Assembly: GCA_949318235.1 (NCBI GenBank)
Contig: OX439137.1
Span: 21,818,518-21,882,517 of the forward strand
Length of the DNA stretch: 64,000 bases
From: Ecdyonurus torrentis
Lineage: Eukaryota; Arthropoda; Insecta; Ephemeroptera; Heptageniidae
Direction: 5' to 3'
The translations under genes were made by a program, and so were the position numbers. Shown piece after piece: positions 35,777 through 48,732 of the stretch. How positions within the stretch are numbered: position 1 is the stretch's first letter; every line of letters starts with the position of its first letter. The notes beneath the pieces were generated by a model. That model made no database searches and was not told the DNA's origin. It was given only the letters and a program-made list of their open reading frames with translations.

Positions 35777-36822
35777 GAATTTCATTATTAATAAGAACAC
35801 TTGGTTCAGTTTAGAAAAGTACATTTAAAAATCTGTAGAAGTTAGTCAATGCAGTGATAAATTCGCTAGAGGCATTGCTTGGTATAACGTGATAAGTTTA
35901 TATACGTGGCATACGTGAGTACAGCAGTGACAGTTTCAGAAGGGATATTCGCAGGTGTTCGTGATAAGTTCACTCGTTAGGTGCACAAGCACTGTTTTGA
36001 CACGATAGAAATGACAATTAAGTATACTCAAAACTCATATTTTACGATACTTTGAAGTCTAACTTGAATACAGAAAAACAACAAAAAAACTCGTATAAAA
36101 TGATATTTAATGAGTAATGTCAACTTTGATATAATTTCTCCCTGCTTCTGTATATATTTAACCAAAAGTCAACCATACGTATGAGTTGTAAAAAGCCCTA
36201 TGTGTTTTTTTAACATCGTCAAAGTGTAGCTAAAAAAATAGCTTGATTTCATAAATATTTCTATAAAAGTGGATTTATTTCTTTTGAAGATTTATTGAGG
36301 CGTAAACCGAAAGATATTCAAACGTTTTCTTATTTATATATAATAAGCTACACTGAAAAAAAGTTGTTTTTCATTACGCGCATATGATTAATATCATATG
36401 ATAAACCAACTTCATATTGTCACTTCTCTTACCGGGTATTTAAGTGCTTTGTGACACCGTCCCCCTACCTACCATTGGATAGCACTCAAACAATTAAAGT
36501 TATAAATATGAAGTGAAATTAAAAAATTTAAAAGCAGATTTTTCCCCGTAGTGCTATAATATATAAAATTTAAAGGTAACAAAAAAAAAAATCACAACGA
36601 AAAATTTTGAATAAAGAATATTTGAAATGCTTCTACGGTAAAATCTATCATTATTATTATTTTTTCCTCTCTGATAATTACGTGTCCTGATAATAAAGTA
36701 TTTTTATCATAGAGAAAAATATTGTTACCATTGAAATTTAAATTACATTTACAAAACTAATTGGTCACCTTTTTAAAATATAGTGCTTTTTAATTTTTAA
36801 ATAATTATTTTAAGTAGCTTAC
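35777..36822. other. Intron 4-5, part next to exon 4's donor
   Basis: Mostly AT-rich, with a less AT-rich stretch at about 36420-36480 (cttaccgggtatttaagtgc, gtccccctacc). No exon or element recognised. Confidence 0.4.
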
Positions 36823-37071
36823 CTGAAGTTTTGAAACTTTGACAAATAAAAGCATTGTGCGCTGAGCAGTCTCTATCATTCCACATGGAGTTAGGTGTAA
36901 GTTGCAAAGTAGGAGGTATGGAGGGAGGATGTAAACCACCCCCTGGTGCAGGTTGTGAGGGAGAGGGAACCAGAAAACTACGTCTCATCTCAATACAGTC
37001 TTGATCACTTAATCCGTCGTCACTGGGTTGTCGGTTGTAAAGTGAATATTGTGGCCAGCCAGGAAACCAAT
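36823..37071 (-). CDS. Exon 4: CTLD1 C-terminal half with Pro-rich insertion
   Basis: Residues 339-421. It begins WFPGWPQYS and holds QPSDD (354-358), at the place of the usual EPN/QPD sugar-selectivity motif, and WNDRDC (402-407), the conserved WND calcium/sugar motif. The closing cysteine is in FICQ. About 30 residues rich in Pro, Ser and Gly (370-400) separate the DCIEMRR segment from WND, an unusual insertion in the long loop. The open frame runs upstream through a TTAC array (LLTY repeats), but that part is intron: the acceptor TTTCAG lies 22 bases after the array. Confidence 0.93.
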
Positions 37072-37092
37072 CTGAAACAAATTTGAAATATA

Positions 37093-37460
<368 letters not shown>

Positions 37461-38204
37461 TAATCTTTATTGCAAAATAGGCAAAAGGTGCAGTCAGGGC
37501 AAAACACAGGCCCTATCACTGAACCATTATAAAGTGTTTACCATCAGTCATTTTATACAGTATATTTAATATTTAGGATATTTTTTATTTACAAAATTTA
37601 GCATATTTCAAACAATCTTATTTTATAATATAGTTATATTTTTTTATGCTTATTAATATTATATTTTCTTGTTTTTGCAATTTTAACATATTGAAATATT
37701 AAAACAGACATAAATGATTTCTTTTCTTAAATATATTTGATTGTATTTTGATAAATGAAATATAATATTTACTTTCTTTATAACTTCTTATTACATCTTA
37801 GTAACAACATTGTTTTTGAATCTGTGCACAATTTTTGTTCTCTATCTTTTTAGACAGTAAACTTTTGAAAACCAAAATAAAATTAATTAATAATAATTTA
37901 GAAACCAATTACGTAAAAGAAATAATACTTTTTTATTTGTAGCTGTTTTACATATTTTACCCAATATATAATTTAAATAAAAACCCTTATTTTAAATATA
38001 ATTTTCCTTCTAACTTTTGACATTTAAAAGTATCTATTGATTTAAGGAAGGACGTTTGGTATGGACTTTCTATTCATGAAGAATCGTCTATATTTTTTCA
38101 ATTTAAACGTACTTACTTCCAAACCATAACAAAATGTTTCATATATTTTTTGCAATATATATAAAAGATATAACAATATAATAAATATAGACTATATTAC
38201 TTAC
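37461..38204. other. Intron 3-4 remainder
   Basis: AT-rich, with no recognised element. Confidence 0.4.
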
Positions 38205-38305
38205 TTGTATACGAGAAGGGTTGTTCGTCGCTCCACCGGAAGTTACCCTCTCTCTCACGATCTGAACCTCCCAACCACAAAGCACTGTCGTCTGAATAGC
38301 CAGGA
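38205..38305 (-). CDS. Exon 3: CTLD1 core
   Basis: A 101-base exon (residues 305-338 plus split Asn), phase 2 in and phase 1 out. It is too short to stand out as an open frame and was found by phase-matching the neighbours. It encodes ALWLGGSDRE, the lectin WIGL-type core strand in WLGG form, followed by FRWSDEQPFSYTNW, the loop leading to the ligand-binding region. Junctions are TTTCAG and GTAAGT. Together with exons 2 and 4 it makes a complete CTLD. Confidence 0.92.
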
Positions 38306-38528
38306 CTGAAACATCATATTACATCAAAGTTCAAACTTTTGAATACTACAGTATACACGCTAAAAACTGAGCGTTGAAAAGCTGCAGTTTTGCAATGCTT
38401 TAAGTATTGTGGAATCAAACAGTTATGAAGTCACTAAACGTTGATAATCTAACGATAAAAGCGTAAATGATGTCACAAGCGTTAGAATCACAATGGGAGA
38501 AACATTAAACTTGGCCGTTGCAAATACC

Positions 38529-38641
38529 TAAGGCCTGTTCACAATGGCACGTAAATTCACATACTTCTTACGTAAAGATACAACAATAAATGTTAATTGG
38601 ATTATTACTTGAATTTACGCGTCATTAATAAACAGGCCTTA
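38529..38641. repeat. MITE I, copy 1
   Basis: Inverted ends ctaaggcctgttcacaatgg and taataaacaggccttag with cacgtaaattcac / gaatttacgcgt inward. 113 bp. Copy 2 at 60592-60722. Confidence 0.88.
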
Positions 38642-38884
38642 GAAATCCTAAGATTTTAGCCTTGGAAGGATTTGCAAAGCCTTAAATTACCAAAACAAGT
38701 GTTGTGTAAATTGCACAACATATGAGCTGCGTAATTTCTTTCATCCGTGTTTAGATAAAGAAAAGAAAAGAAAGAAAGAAAAAAAAAAAAAAAAAAAAAA
38801 GGAGAAAGAACACACACAGGTGTTTGTAGGTACTTCAGTGATGTGTTTGACAGTGTATAACGGTGTTAACACTATCTCTTATTT

Positions 38885-38975
38885 CTCTCTCTCTCTCTCT
38901 CTCGCTCATAACTTTTCTTAAGTTACTGGGAAAGTTTGTAAGACCAGTCTACTGTAGAACATTTTTATCTCTCTC

Positions 38976-39019
<44 letters not shown>

Positions 39020-39113
39020 ATTTACATTCTTTGTACTTTTCTCTCTCGCTCTGTCTGCTTCTTTCTTGTCTATTTTTCTCCTTTTATCTCTCTCTTTCCC
39101 CCCCCCCTCTCTC

Positions 39114-39181
<68 letters not shown>

Positions 39182-39290
39182 TATAATATTTATATTCTCT
39201 ACAATTCGTTCTGTCTGTGTCTCTCTTGTCTATCTCTTTCTTTTGCTACCTTCCTATCTCTCTCTTTCTCTCGCCCTCTCTAGAGAGAAA
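38885..39290. repeat. Compound CT-rich microsatellite region
   Basis: Several (CT)n arrays (38885-38903, 38980-39014, 39110-39178, 39250-39280) separated by degenerate spacers, with a C-run at 39100-39106. Plus-strand SLSLSL ORFs are translations of this. A GAAA/poly-A tract lies at 38758-38802. Confidence 0.95.
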
Positions 39291-39548
39291 TAAGTGAAAA
39301 TTTCAGATTGAAACATAATAGAAGTTCCAAGATTGCATTTTATGCCCCTGGCTACTACTCTTAGCATTTCTTACAAAACTAGATATTGACTAAGGTCGCT
39401 CACTCAACGTTACAGCGTCCTCACCTGTGCTTAATAAATAACTATAAAGAAGATGACCAGTGGCTACTATTTATTAATAGTTATTTAAAATTTCCAGTAT
39501 TTGTACAATTATTATAAACGAATTCTTGAAATATATGTATATAAGTAC

Positions 39549-39890
39549 AATGAGGAATACTACATAAAAATTTTAGGGGATGATTTCTTTTTATTTTCTT
39601 AAAAAAGGAATTATCCTAAATCGATTGATATGATGATTTATAATTTTTGAGTGCATTAAGTATTTTTAATTAATATTATAAAATAAAAAATGACGCCACA
39701 AGAGGCAACTTATATATGTGGGCATATGAAAAGGTTCCACCCGTGACGTCATTCAACCTTCAAATAGTAATTAAAAATACTTAATGAACTCAAAAATTAT
39801 AAATTCGTATATCTATCGATTCAGGACAATGTTCTATTTTAGAAAATGTAATAAAAATATCTTCTAAATTTTTAGTCTGCTTTATTTTCC
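39549..39890. repeat. MITE family B, copy 5
   Basis: Words atgaggaatact, taaatcgattgatatgatga, ggttccacccgtgacgtcat, atctatcgattcaggacaat and ttctattttagaaaatgtaa. TGACGTCA at 39744. Confidence 0.85.
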
Positions 39891-41816
39891 AGCAAAAACT
39901 ATATTTTTATTGCCTTTATTTTCGGCATATCAATGTTAAAAAAAAAAAAAAAAAAAAAAAATGGGAGGTAACGATGCTAGACTTTAAATTATGATTTTTT
40001 GAAGTTTTAGTCCCAAAAGAGCCCATGTTAATTTCAGTAATTATTTTCTCTCTTATCTGATGGTCACGGGTTCTAAAAATTTTATCATAAGTAGCTGTTA
40101 CTTTTAACTTTCAAATGGCATCATAAAGTTTGGAAGTTTTTCTTTTCTTTTTAAATATGTAAATACAAGCCATCTATATACAACTCTTACTACTCTAAAA
40201 TTAATTTGAACTTTGCTATATCATTCTTATCCATTAATTTTGCTCTAAGATTAAGTATATTTATAAATTATATTGTACAAAAAAAAAATGTGATAACAAA
40301 ATTTTAGATACAACAAATCAAAGTTCATTATTGTTTCAGTTCAAAATAATTTCAATGAAAGCAATAAAAGTAAAGCAAAAAATAAATGATAAAAAAAAAC
40401 AGGTAAAGTAAGCAAGCTTTAGTATTTAATTAACTGACAAAGTGTTTACCTTTTAGTAATATAAAACCGTCGTCTAGAGAGAAACTCTGTTTTTCAAACT
40501 AAAATGTCAAAGCACCGTATTTTATGACACGTCCTAGCTTACAAATTAATTTAATTAAAGTCCTTTTTAATTAACTTGCTAAGTTTTAAGGATTTTGTAG
40601 GTTTAAATATTATGTATAGATTCTACCTGTTAATTACTAGATATATATTATGATAAGTTTAATTTTAAAGTAAGAAAAATATATAGGAAAGAAAAAAGTA
40701 AAAATTTTGAAACTCTTTTGCTAAAAAATAAATTTTAAGAAATGATTATTTAACAACTCTATGACAAAAGACAGCTTAAAATTTTGTTTTGTTCATTTCA
40801 TGTCTTTTTTTTTTTTTTTTTTTTTTTTTTCCGGATCAAAATATTGCAAATAATTACAATCTCATTTAGTGTTAGGAACGTTTCAGCTTCGACACTATTT
40901 TTATTGCTTTAAAAAAGTGTTTGAAAGACATTTTAATCGAGTTTAGATACTTAATTTTACCTACAGTACATTAAAAAATATATATCAAATTATATTTACA
41001 ATATACGTAAAATATTTATACATAGAAAAAAATATAGGGAACAAATGTGTTAACCTTACTAGCACATTTCTTTTTGTCTTTAATACATCCCATGATAATA
41101 GTTTTTAAAAATTAAAATTGAATATGCATTTCTTAATCTGCAAAGTTACATAGGATATTAAAGTTATTACAGTATATATAAAAAGTCTTTAATTAATTAA
41201 AATAATTGTTATGTTAATTGCTAGTGTTAATTGTCAGTGTACTTTAATGATTAGAGAAAAGCTATTTTGAGCCACGGAATTTTAAAACAATTTTTAACAT
41301 AATATGCACCTGCCTTTTATGGCTTTCCCTTTGGTGATCCGTGGTTGATACCTTTTTATAGTTTTTCAAGCATTATTTATAAGTTGGCTCTAACCAAATA
41401 TATGCTCTAAATGTTTTTTAGTGTAACATTTGGTACGAAGTAGTAAATTTATACGAAGTAATTTCAAATATATTTAGGATAAAAGTAGTCTAGATCATTT
41501 TTTTTTTGTAAGTAAAAAAGTAACGGAAGGTAATAATAGACGTTGCAATTTTTCTCCCGTCTTTAAATTGAAGTTGATGGATTACCTCCTTACTATATGG
41601 GGTGATGTATTACCTACTTTAGTTATAGAACTATCCACAAGGTGGCAAAGTAGTGCCAACCTCATCAATCTTAATAACTTACTACAATAACGGTTTCTAA
41701 AGAGAGTATGTAAAAGTAAATAAAAAACATTACACCTAATATGATTTATAATGCTTAATATTCAAATACGAAAAGTGTTGTATTTGAGACTGTCTGTTTG
41801 CTTATTTACGTGATGA
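39891..41816. other. Intron 2-3, middle
   Basis: AT-rich. Poly-A at 39940-39960 and poly-T at 40808-40830. 39960-40150 is distantly like the interior of element N (agttttagtcccaaaagagc). No exon. Confidence 0.4.
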
Positions 41817-42202
41817 TTCATTCAATCATTCAATCATTCATTCATTCATTCATTCATTCATTCATTCATTCATTCATTCATTCATTCATTCATTCATTCA
41901 TTCATTCATTCATTCATTCATTCATTCATTCATTCATTCATTCATTCATTCATTCATTCATTCATTCATTCATTCATTCATTCATTCATTCATTCATTCA
42001 TTCATTCATTCATTCATTCATTCATTCATTCATTCATTCATTCATTCATTCATTCATTCATTCATTCATTCATTCATTCATTCATTCATTCATTCATTCA
42101 TTCATTCATTCATTCATTCATTCATTCATTCATTCATTCATTCATTCATTCATTCATTCATTCATTCATTCATTCATTCATTCATTCATTCATTCATTCA
42201 TT
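41817..42202. repeat. (ATTC)n microsatellite, about 385 bp
   Basis: Perfect from about 41833, with a few CAATCATT units at the left edge. The longest array in the window. HSFI-repeat ORFs are its translation. Confidence 0.99.
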
Positions 42203-42481
42203 TATAAAGTAATAAAATCACACACACAAACTCACAGCTTTATTTCTAACGCAATAAATCTTAACAAAGCAGGTTTCAAATTTATAATTTTATTAGATGT
42301 TACAACGTATATATAATATTATATTTTATAAATTTATATAGCGTATAATAAAGCGAAAATTGCTTCTTAAAATTTAATACCTTAATTAATTTAATAATTA
42401 GCGTTCTTAGTTAATAATAATAATAAAGTCTATAATCAAATTTTATTATCTCTGTAATTTGTATTCTATATAATTATGTAT

Positions 42482-42483
<2 letters not shown>

Positions 42484-42539
<56 letters not shown>
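42484..42539. repeat. (GA)n microsatellite
   Basis: Perfect array of about 55 bp in intron 2-3. Confidence 0.98.
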
Positions 42540-42542
<3 letters not shown>

Positions 42543-43067
42543 GTAATTTAATAATTATCGAACGCCGAATCTTTTGAAAATAAGATATTAAGATCGGGAA
42601 GATATGTAATAGGAAATTTACGTCTTTTTCCAAAAGACATTTAATATTTTTTAATTTCTCAACTAAAATCAATGAATAATTAATAATAGGAGGATATTAT
42701 TTTTTATATTAGTTTTACAAAGTTTTTTAATAATTTAAAATTAATATTCAGAAAGAGAATTAATTACTTATATATTTTACTTTTATGAAGTTTTTTGATG
42801 CTCTCATAAAAGCATATTTCATTGACAGTGTTAGTTTTTACGCAAACGTCAGCTTACTGGCTGTAAACTGCAACCTCTAGTTAAACCTTAGTCATCTTTT
42901 TTTTTTTTAATTGTTGCAACAATCAAAATAACAACTTTAATGTATTTTAACTAGTGAGTTAGCGTTTGGTTACGAATCAGCGTACGTTATTTAAGGGCTA
43001 TGCTGTTCGTGTAGAGGGATTGTAAATATGCTTACAGGAGTGTATAATTAAATAAAATTTAATAAAA

Positions 43068-43071
<4 letters not shown>

Positions 43072-43106
<35 letters not shown>
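43072..43106. repeat. (AT)n at SINE tail
   Basis: Perfect TA tract directly at the 3' end of the minus-strand SINE family 2 copy, probably grown from the SINE tail. Confidence 0.95.
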
Positions 43107-43108
<2 letters not shown>

Positions 43109-43432
43109 ACACAACAGGATAAACCCAACAACGTGTGATTTAATAGAAATGAGTAATAAGAGGTGCATTGGTGAACCGTCCTAAGACAAGACTTGACGTG
43201 GGCCACCTTGCACTGCCAGGACTGCATGGCCAGAGACATGAATAGAGCCCAAACATCTCTCCTACCGTTTTACCTATAATTCACTGGCAAACATACAGGC
43301 ATGAACGTGTAGAGAACATGAGTGCGCACTCTCAGTGCATACAATGCACGGCATCTGCAACACGGTACCCACCAAGCAACGAACGCACGACCTCTCGCAC
43401 ATCCAACCAGCACGCAAACTACTGTTCCATAA
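43106..43432 (-). mobile_element. SINE family 2, copy 1
   Basis: About 327 bp, collinear with 47305-47648: words aatgtgtgatttaatagaaatg-like tail, gcactgccaggactg, atctctcctaccgttttacc, attcactggcaaac and gaacatgagtgcgcac. The tRNA-like head (right end, minus strand) is decayed compared with copy 2. Confidence 0.88.
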
Positions 43433-44125
43433 ACTGCACACCAAATGTCCATAATTTGACAAATTGCTTAAATTGTCATCTTAATATATTTCTATGAAAT
43501 ATAGTTTAAAATGGGAGTAATTAGAAGAAAATCTTCTTATTTTCGTATTGGCTTAAAATACATAACTCCATTTAAATACTTGTACAGTGCATTTTGTTTT
43601 AAATGCTTTGGTGATTGAATGAAAGGTTCTCTTCTATTTCCATGTCAGAACTTTTCTCTATTTAAATAATTAATTAAGTAATAAAATATTATTTAAAAAA
43701 ATGTCTCTTATTTAATGGAAAATTGAATAAAATGTTAAAAATGTTAATTTTTTTGTGGTTATAAGAGGCTTAGTAAAATTTGACAGCAAAAAAGTTAAAC
43801 ATGCAAGCAACAGGTACAGAAAAAAAGATGTTATGTTAATTAAAACAGCTCGCCAGAGTTTTGTTATATTATACACCTTGCCATACACGGAAGGTAGAGA
43901 GAATGTATAAAAAAAATACGTTATTTTAATGTCAAAATCACTTTTAAACATCTTCTTGTCTGTTACAGATTCTCAAAATATATATTTTTTAAAATTAAGT
44001 TTTAAAAAGTGTTCATATATTTAATTGTAAATGCACTCTTTCTAAAACAAAAAATTTCTTCTAATACAATTTTAATCATAAAAATCGTACAAAATAGTTT
44101 TAAAGTGTATTTATTAATATTAAAA
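43433..44125. other. Intron 2-3, between SINE and MITE C
   Basis: AT-rich, with no recognised element. Confidence 0.4.
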
Positions 44126-44345
44126 GCGTAAAAAAAAACTTGTCTAATACCCTAATATACCTAAATATCAATGTTGATTTGCCGGAGCCATTGATTTCTA
44201 ATTTATTTGCCATTCACGAAATGGCAGATGCGGGTGTATGATGGCTCAGCTCGCCTGTTTTCACTCGCGTGACGTGAGCTGTGACGTCATAAACCCGCAA
44301 CTGCCATTTTGTGAATAGAATATAAATTAGAAATTAGAAATAACC
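44126..44345. repeat. MITE family C, copy 3 (right end lost)
   Basis: Words aatatcaatgttgatttgcc, ccattcacgaaatggcagat and gtgacgtcataaacccgcaa as in copy 2. The right terminus is replaced by taaccagtaactggaagttg. TGACGTCA at 44282. Confidence 0.85.
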
Positions 44346-44828
44346 AGTAACTGGAAGTTGGCCAGTGGTTCAGGGATAACGAATTTCAGAGCCCTCTTTT
44401 TTTCTTTATTTTTTAGTAATTGTTTTGTTTTTTGTTTTTTTCAAAAAAGGTATTTATAATAAAATAACGTTAAATCCAGAAATGTGAATTAATTTTCAGT
44501 ATTACGCTGAACTTCCTATAAATTACAGTAATATTAAGTTTGCAGAAGCACAAACAAACACTTTTACGATGATCTATAATTTCCTTTGTTGTTTATTGCG
44601 TTTCTTGTAAGTCTAACTGTGTTTGTTTACGGTACTGTGAATCTCGTACAAAAGTTATAATTATCATTAATAATTTAATAAAGAAACTTATTATAGTCTA
44701 CACTTCTACAGTATTATTAATGTTCAAAGAGATGTTCCTTTTAAACGTTAGTCAAAACTCAAATTTTTGCATTATTGTATTAAATACGTAAGAAATTGAT
44801 GAATTGTGTTAGAAAAATGCACTGCGTG

Positions 44829-44834
<6 letters not shown>

Positions 44835-44902
<68 letters not shown>
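44835..44902. repeat. (AT)n microsatellite
   Basis: About 67 bases of TA in intron 2-3. Confidence 0.98.
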
Positions 44903-44904
<2 letters not shown>

Positions 44905-45330
44905 CGTTATTTTTTAATTACTTACTATAGTTTCTAAAAATTAACGAAAAATTTAGGACTATGTTTACGCATTACTGTTCAGCTTGAAATCAGGCTTACA
45001 AGATTAAATTTGTAAAACGAGCTATCTTGATAAGCTCGAGATTTGTGCTGAAATTTGAAAACGAGCTCTCGAGCAGATAAGGATAAAAAACAACATTTTT
45101 CCTCCAAAGCATAAGTCGTAAATGACTTTTTCAAGTATTAAAAGCAATTTATTTTACATACTAAAGAATTAAACAGATCATATAAAATAAAAATTACAAA
45201 CTGTTTTCTTTTCATTTTTCTTTTTTTAGCTCGTACCGTTTTCCAAAAGATCGATCTTGTTTTTATACTATAGTTATTCACAGGATAACTCAAACTGACT
45301 CGTCTTTGAGCTAAAACTCAAAGATGATTG

Positions 45331-45371
<41 letters not shown>

Positions 45372-46671
45372 CCCGAAGATTTTGGCTCGATTAAACGAAA
45401 TGGTTTAAATTTATAGCTCCATATTTTCATCACTTAATTTACTTCTTTAAAAAGTATATAATTACAAAATATGTTTATTTAACATTGATACTACGCAGTA
45501 CACAGCAAAGTTTACATACACATAACTACTGTGTACATATATAAATGTCTAAAAGTTAAATTACTATGATAACTATCGAGTTGTAGTGCGGAAATTAAAG
45601 ACGATGCAGATACTAACAAAGTAAATAATATAATTTATTTTGTTTTGACATACCGTGGTTTTAAACTTACATGATTTATTGTATCTTGTGTTGCGGTGTA
45701 TCGTGTTTTTAGTTTTATTGTAGCTTTGTGTAAGTACAAGATATTGATTGGTATTTAAATATAGCAAGTTATAGTTTAGTTTAATGTTTTTCACATTATA
45801 CCTCATCAAAAGTTATAAAGGTAAAAAAAAAAAAAAAAAAAGTCTTTTACATTTTATTTAAATTTTAAATATTTTCAAACCTTAATATCATTACACATAA
45901 GCTGAGTTCACAATTTACATTTCTGTCTCAAATTATTTAATTATTTCAACTAATTAGTGACAATCAGTGTTCCTAATTAACTTTTTTTAATACGAAAATT
46001 CCACTTAAGAATTCCATTTTAGAATCAACCATGATTTAATTGTTACGTGATTTTTTCCACAACAATCAAACTTAACTGGAAATAATTAGTATTTTCTCAT
46101 AGAAAAGCCAATTGTAATCAAGGCTTTAAGACTTTGAAATTTTACAGCAGTAAAAATGATGACCTATTGATTAATACTAGTGACAAAGCTTGTAAAAAAA
46201 CTAATATATCACCATTTTATCAAGAAGTTTTTATTATAATCAGTGCATTTGAATTTGTCTGTGTCTAAATACATTAATAATTTGATTATAAACCTAAGAA
46301 AAAATAATTATTTATTTTTGAGGGGCCAATCCAGTCTCCAAAAAAAAAAAGTTTTTTAATCTGCTAAATTTATTTTTGGTTCATTTAAAGGCAAAAATGA
46401 CTAAAAAGTAAGAGTAAGTATTTATCATAACTTTTTGATTTTTATATACGTAGTTTTACATTTTATGAGAGTATCGGGAAAAAAATTTACTTCCAGGACG
46501 CTCAAAATGGAAAACATTTTGCTAGAAAAAAAAAATGATATTCTTAATCTTGGTCATTTTAACCTAAAATCAATAATTAACTGAGCAGATTTTGTTTACA
46601 AACACTATTTATGAGACTGTACTTATTCCTCAATCTCTGAAAGCAAGTTATATTTACATCACATCCAACTT

Positions 46672-46709
<38 letters not shown>

Positions 46710-46748
46710 AATCTAAAATGACTTTAAAAAAATAATTTATAAACTTAC
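44903..46748. other. Intron 2-3, part next to exon 2's donor
   Basis: AT-rich. Poly-A at 45331-45366 with gagcccccgaagattttggc beside it, possibly a retroelement tail. Poly-A also at 45822-45841 and 46677-46704. No exon. Confidence 0.4.
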
Positions 46749-47128
46749 CTTTTTGTGACAGCAATGTCTAACGTATTCTGCATATCTTGTGACGTCACAC
46801 TTATTAAACTTCCCCCTCTCCTAACACATTCCTTTCCTGCTAAACTCCAACTTAAATGTTTATCGAACACAGGTAAAGCACAGGTATTGTCACTTATTGA
46901 CACCCATCCATAACCAATACATTCATCAGTAAGTTCAGGTATTGGTATCGATACATATCTAATATATAGTAAACTATTATGTAATATTGTATTGGATTTT
47001 ATATTGATTGATAATCGATTGTTTTGTCCTAATGCACGTATCGAATGACCAGGATTAGTAGCACATTGTGACCAATATTCACCACTTTCTCCGTTAATGT
47101 GGATCAGTAGACCTATGCATGGATCCTC
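46749..47128 (-). CDS. Exon 2: end of CUB-like 2 and start of CTLD1
   Basis: Visible residues 179-304 plus a split Ser. It starts in phase 0 after TTTCAG with EDPCIGLLIHI, completing CUB-like 2 (to about residue 238), and ends in phase 2 at GTAAGT. CTLD1 starts at ECIGYGWVSI, a typical long-form lectin N-terminal hairpin with a cysteine pair. It continues through SWSLAGKECVRRGGSLISV, the first alpha helix region of the fold. A TGACGTCA octamer falls inside this coding sequence. The exon is separated from exon 3 by the longest confirmed intron (8.4 kb). Confidence 0.93.
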
Positions 47129-47304
47129 CTGAAACAATACAAAAAATACATAAGTTTTTATCAAAGGTTGCTACAACTTAAAAGTGAAGCAAAGTTTCTA
47201 TTTTCATACAAAGCCAATGTTTCCAGATTTCAAATAAGAAATAAAGATTTTGACTACAAATATTAATGTATACATACATATCTTACAATATGAAAATGAG
47301 TTCT

Positions 47305-47648
47305 ATACCACACAACAGGTTGTACCCTACAATGTGTGATTTAATAGAAATGAGTGAGATGAGGTGGATTGGTCCCGAGATACCTCTGACTTGGCGTAGA
47401 CCACTACCACCACTGCCAGGACTGGCAGGAGACAGGAATAGACCTGTCAAGCCTAAACATCTCTCCTATCGTTTTACCTGTAATTCACTGGCAAACGTAC
47501 GGGCATGAACGTGCAGAGAACATGAGTGCGCACTAGGTGCATACCATGTATGGCCTCATGCATGGCGACATGGTACCCACCACGCAATGAACGCACGACC
47601 TCTCACACATCAGACCAGCACGCATACCACTGCGCCACCAAGCTCGGT
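47305..47648 (-). mobile_element. SINE family 2, copy 2 (most complete, tRNA-like head)
   Basis: On the minus strand it starts GCTTGGTGGCGCAGTGGTAT (A box TGGCGCAGTGG) with a degenerate B box (GTGCGTTCATTGC) downstream, then a body of about 270 bp and a tail ending gttgtgtggtata. No ORF. A pol III-derived SINE in the sense orientation of the host gene, inside intron 1-2. Confidence 0.88.
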
Positions 47649-48531
47649 TGAAATCAATTGTTATTCTTATTTCTGGGTAATTAAATAATTAAATCTTGCA
47701 AATTTTTCTTATAAGGGGCTCTAAACTGAGAGAAGAGGCAGAAAGATAATCAGAGCTACATTTCTTGAACGCTCAAGAACAAACTCTTTCGTTTATAAGA
47801 AGGGGTGTTATTACAATATCAAGTATAACTTTCTGGAGTTTCAGAAATTTACACCCCCGCTATTTTGACTTTTGCCCTGCCTCGTGCGGCAGAAAACAGT
47901 TAAGAAGTTGCTTCAGCCCAGCATAGGGAGAATATACATAGTCAGCTATCCTTATTACAGATCAGTGGTTTTTATGCGTAAATTATTTATTAATATTAAA
48001 ACTTTATTAACTCGTGGAGGTGATATAAAGTTTTTAACCAAAATTCTAACGACACTGATTCCAATACTTAAGAAACCGCATTATCGATTCGATATATTGA
48101 TATTTATCAATATTTTACCAATACTTTTTTAAAATAAAATTGTTGAATCCTATTTTTTTAAAATATACATTATAATAATAGAAGTTTTTGAAGTATATTT
48201 AAAAATCATCATAAATGCAATATACTGTAGAACAAAAACTTGCTGAATTTCTTAGATTCGCCCCTGAAATATAGTAATATATGCAACTTGTTACGCTAAT
48301 ATGCTTAACTATTTGCCTACATTGCAGGATACTAAAGAATATTATTTACGTTACATTTTTTTTTTAACAATCCGCGTGTATTTTAACATATTTTGAATAG
48401 GAAAACGTTTTATGTTACTTTCATAAACGCAAAAAATAACTAATTGAAATTTAGTTAGTACAACTACTACGCCTTTCCCTAAGTAAACCAAATTTGCTTT
48501 GATTGATGCATTTTTATATTGATTGGTATAC

Positions 48532-48532
<1 letters not shown>
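47649..48532. other. Intron 1-2 middle
   Basis: Slightly less AT-rich at 47700-47950. No element or exon recognised. Confidence 0.4.

Positions 48533-48628
<96 letters not shown>
48533..48628. repeat. (GATT)n microsatellite
   Basis: About 96 bases of perfect GATT. In the transcript it is (AATC)n starting about 105 bases after the exon 1 donor. Confidence 0.99.
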
Positions 48629-48732
48629 TTAAAGTTACGGTAAAATGTTCTAACTTAATTTCATAAAATCATAAAATACGATGTTCAAATGAAATTAAGA
48701 CAATTTACCGGCACATGATTTAAATTACTTAC

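Noticed and set aside
38863..39293. SLSLSL-rich plus-strand ORFs
   Set aside because: Translation of CT microsatellites.
41798..42316. 172-residue HSFI-repeat ORF
   Set aside because: Direct translation of the ATTC array; no splice or start context.
43270..43462. Two overlapping Cys-rich minus-strand ORFs
   Set aside because: They lie in SINE family 2 copy 1 and are not conserved as ORFs in copy 2.
47266..47508. 80-residue plus-strand ORF
   Set aside because: Antisense reading through SINE family 2 copy 2.
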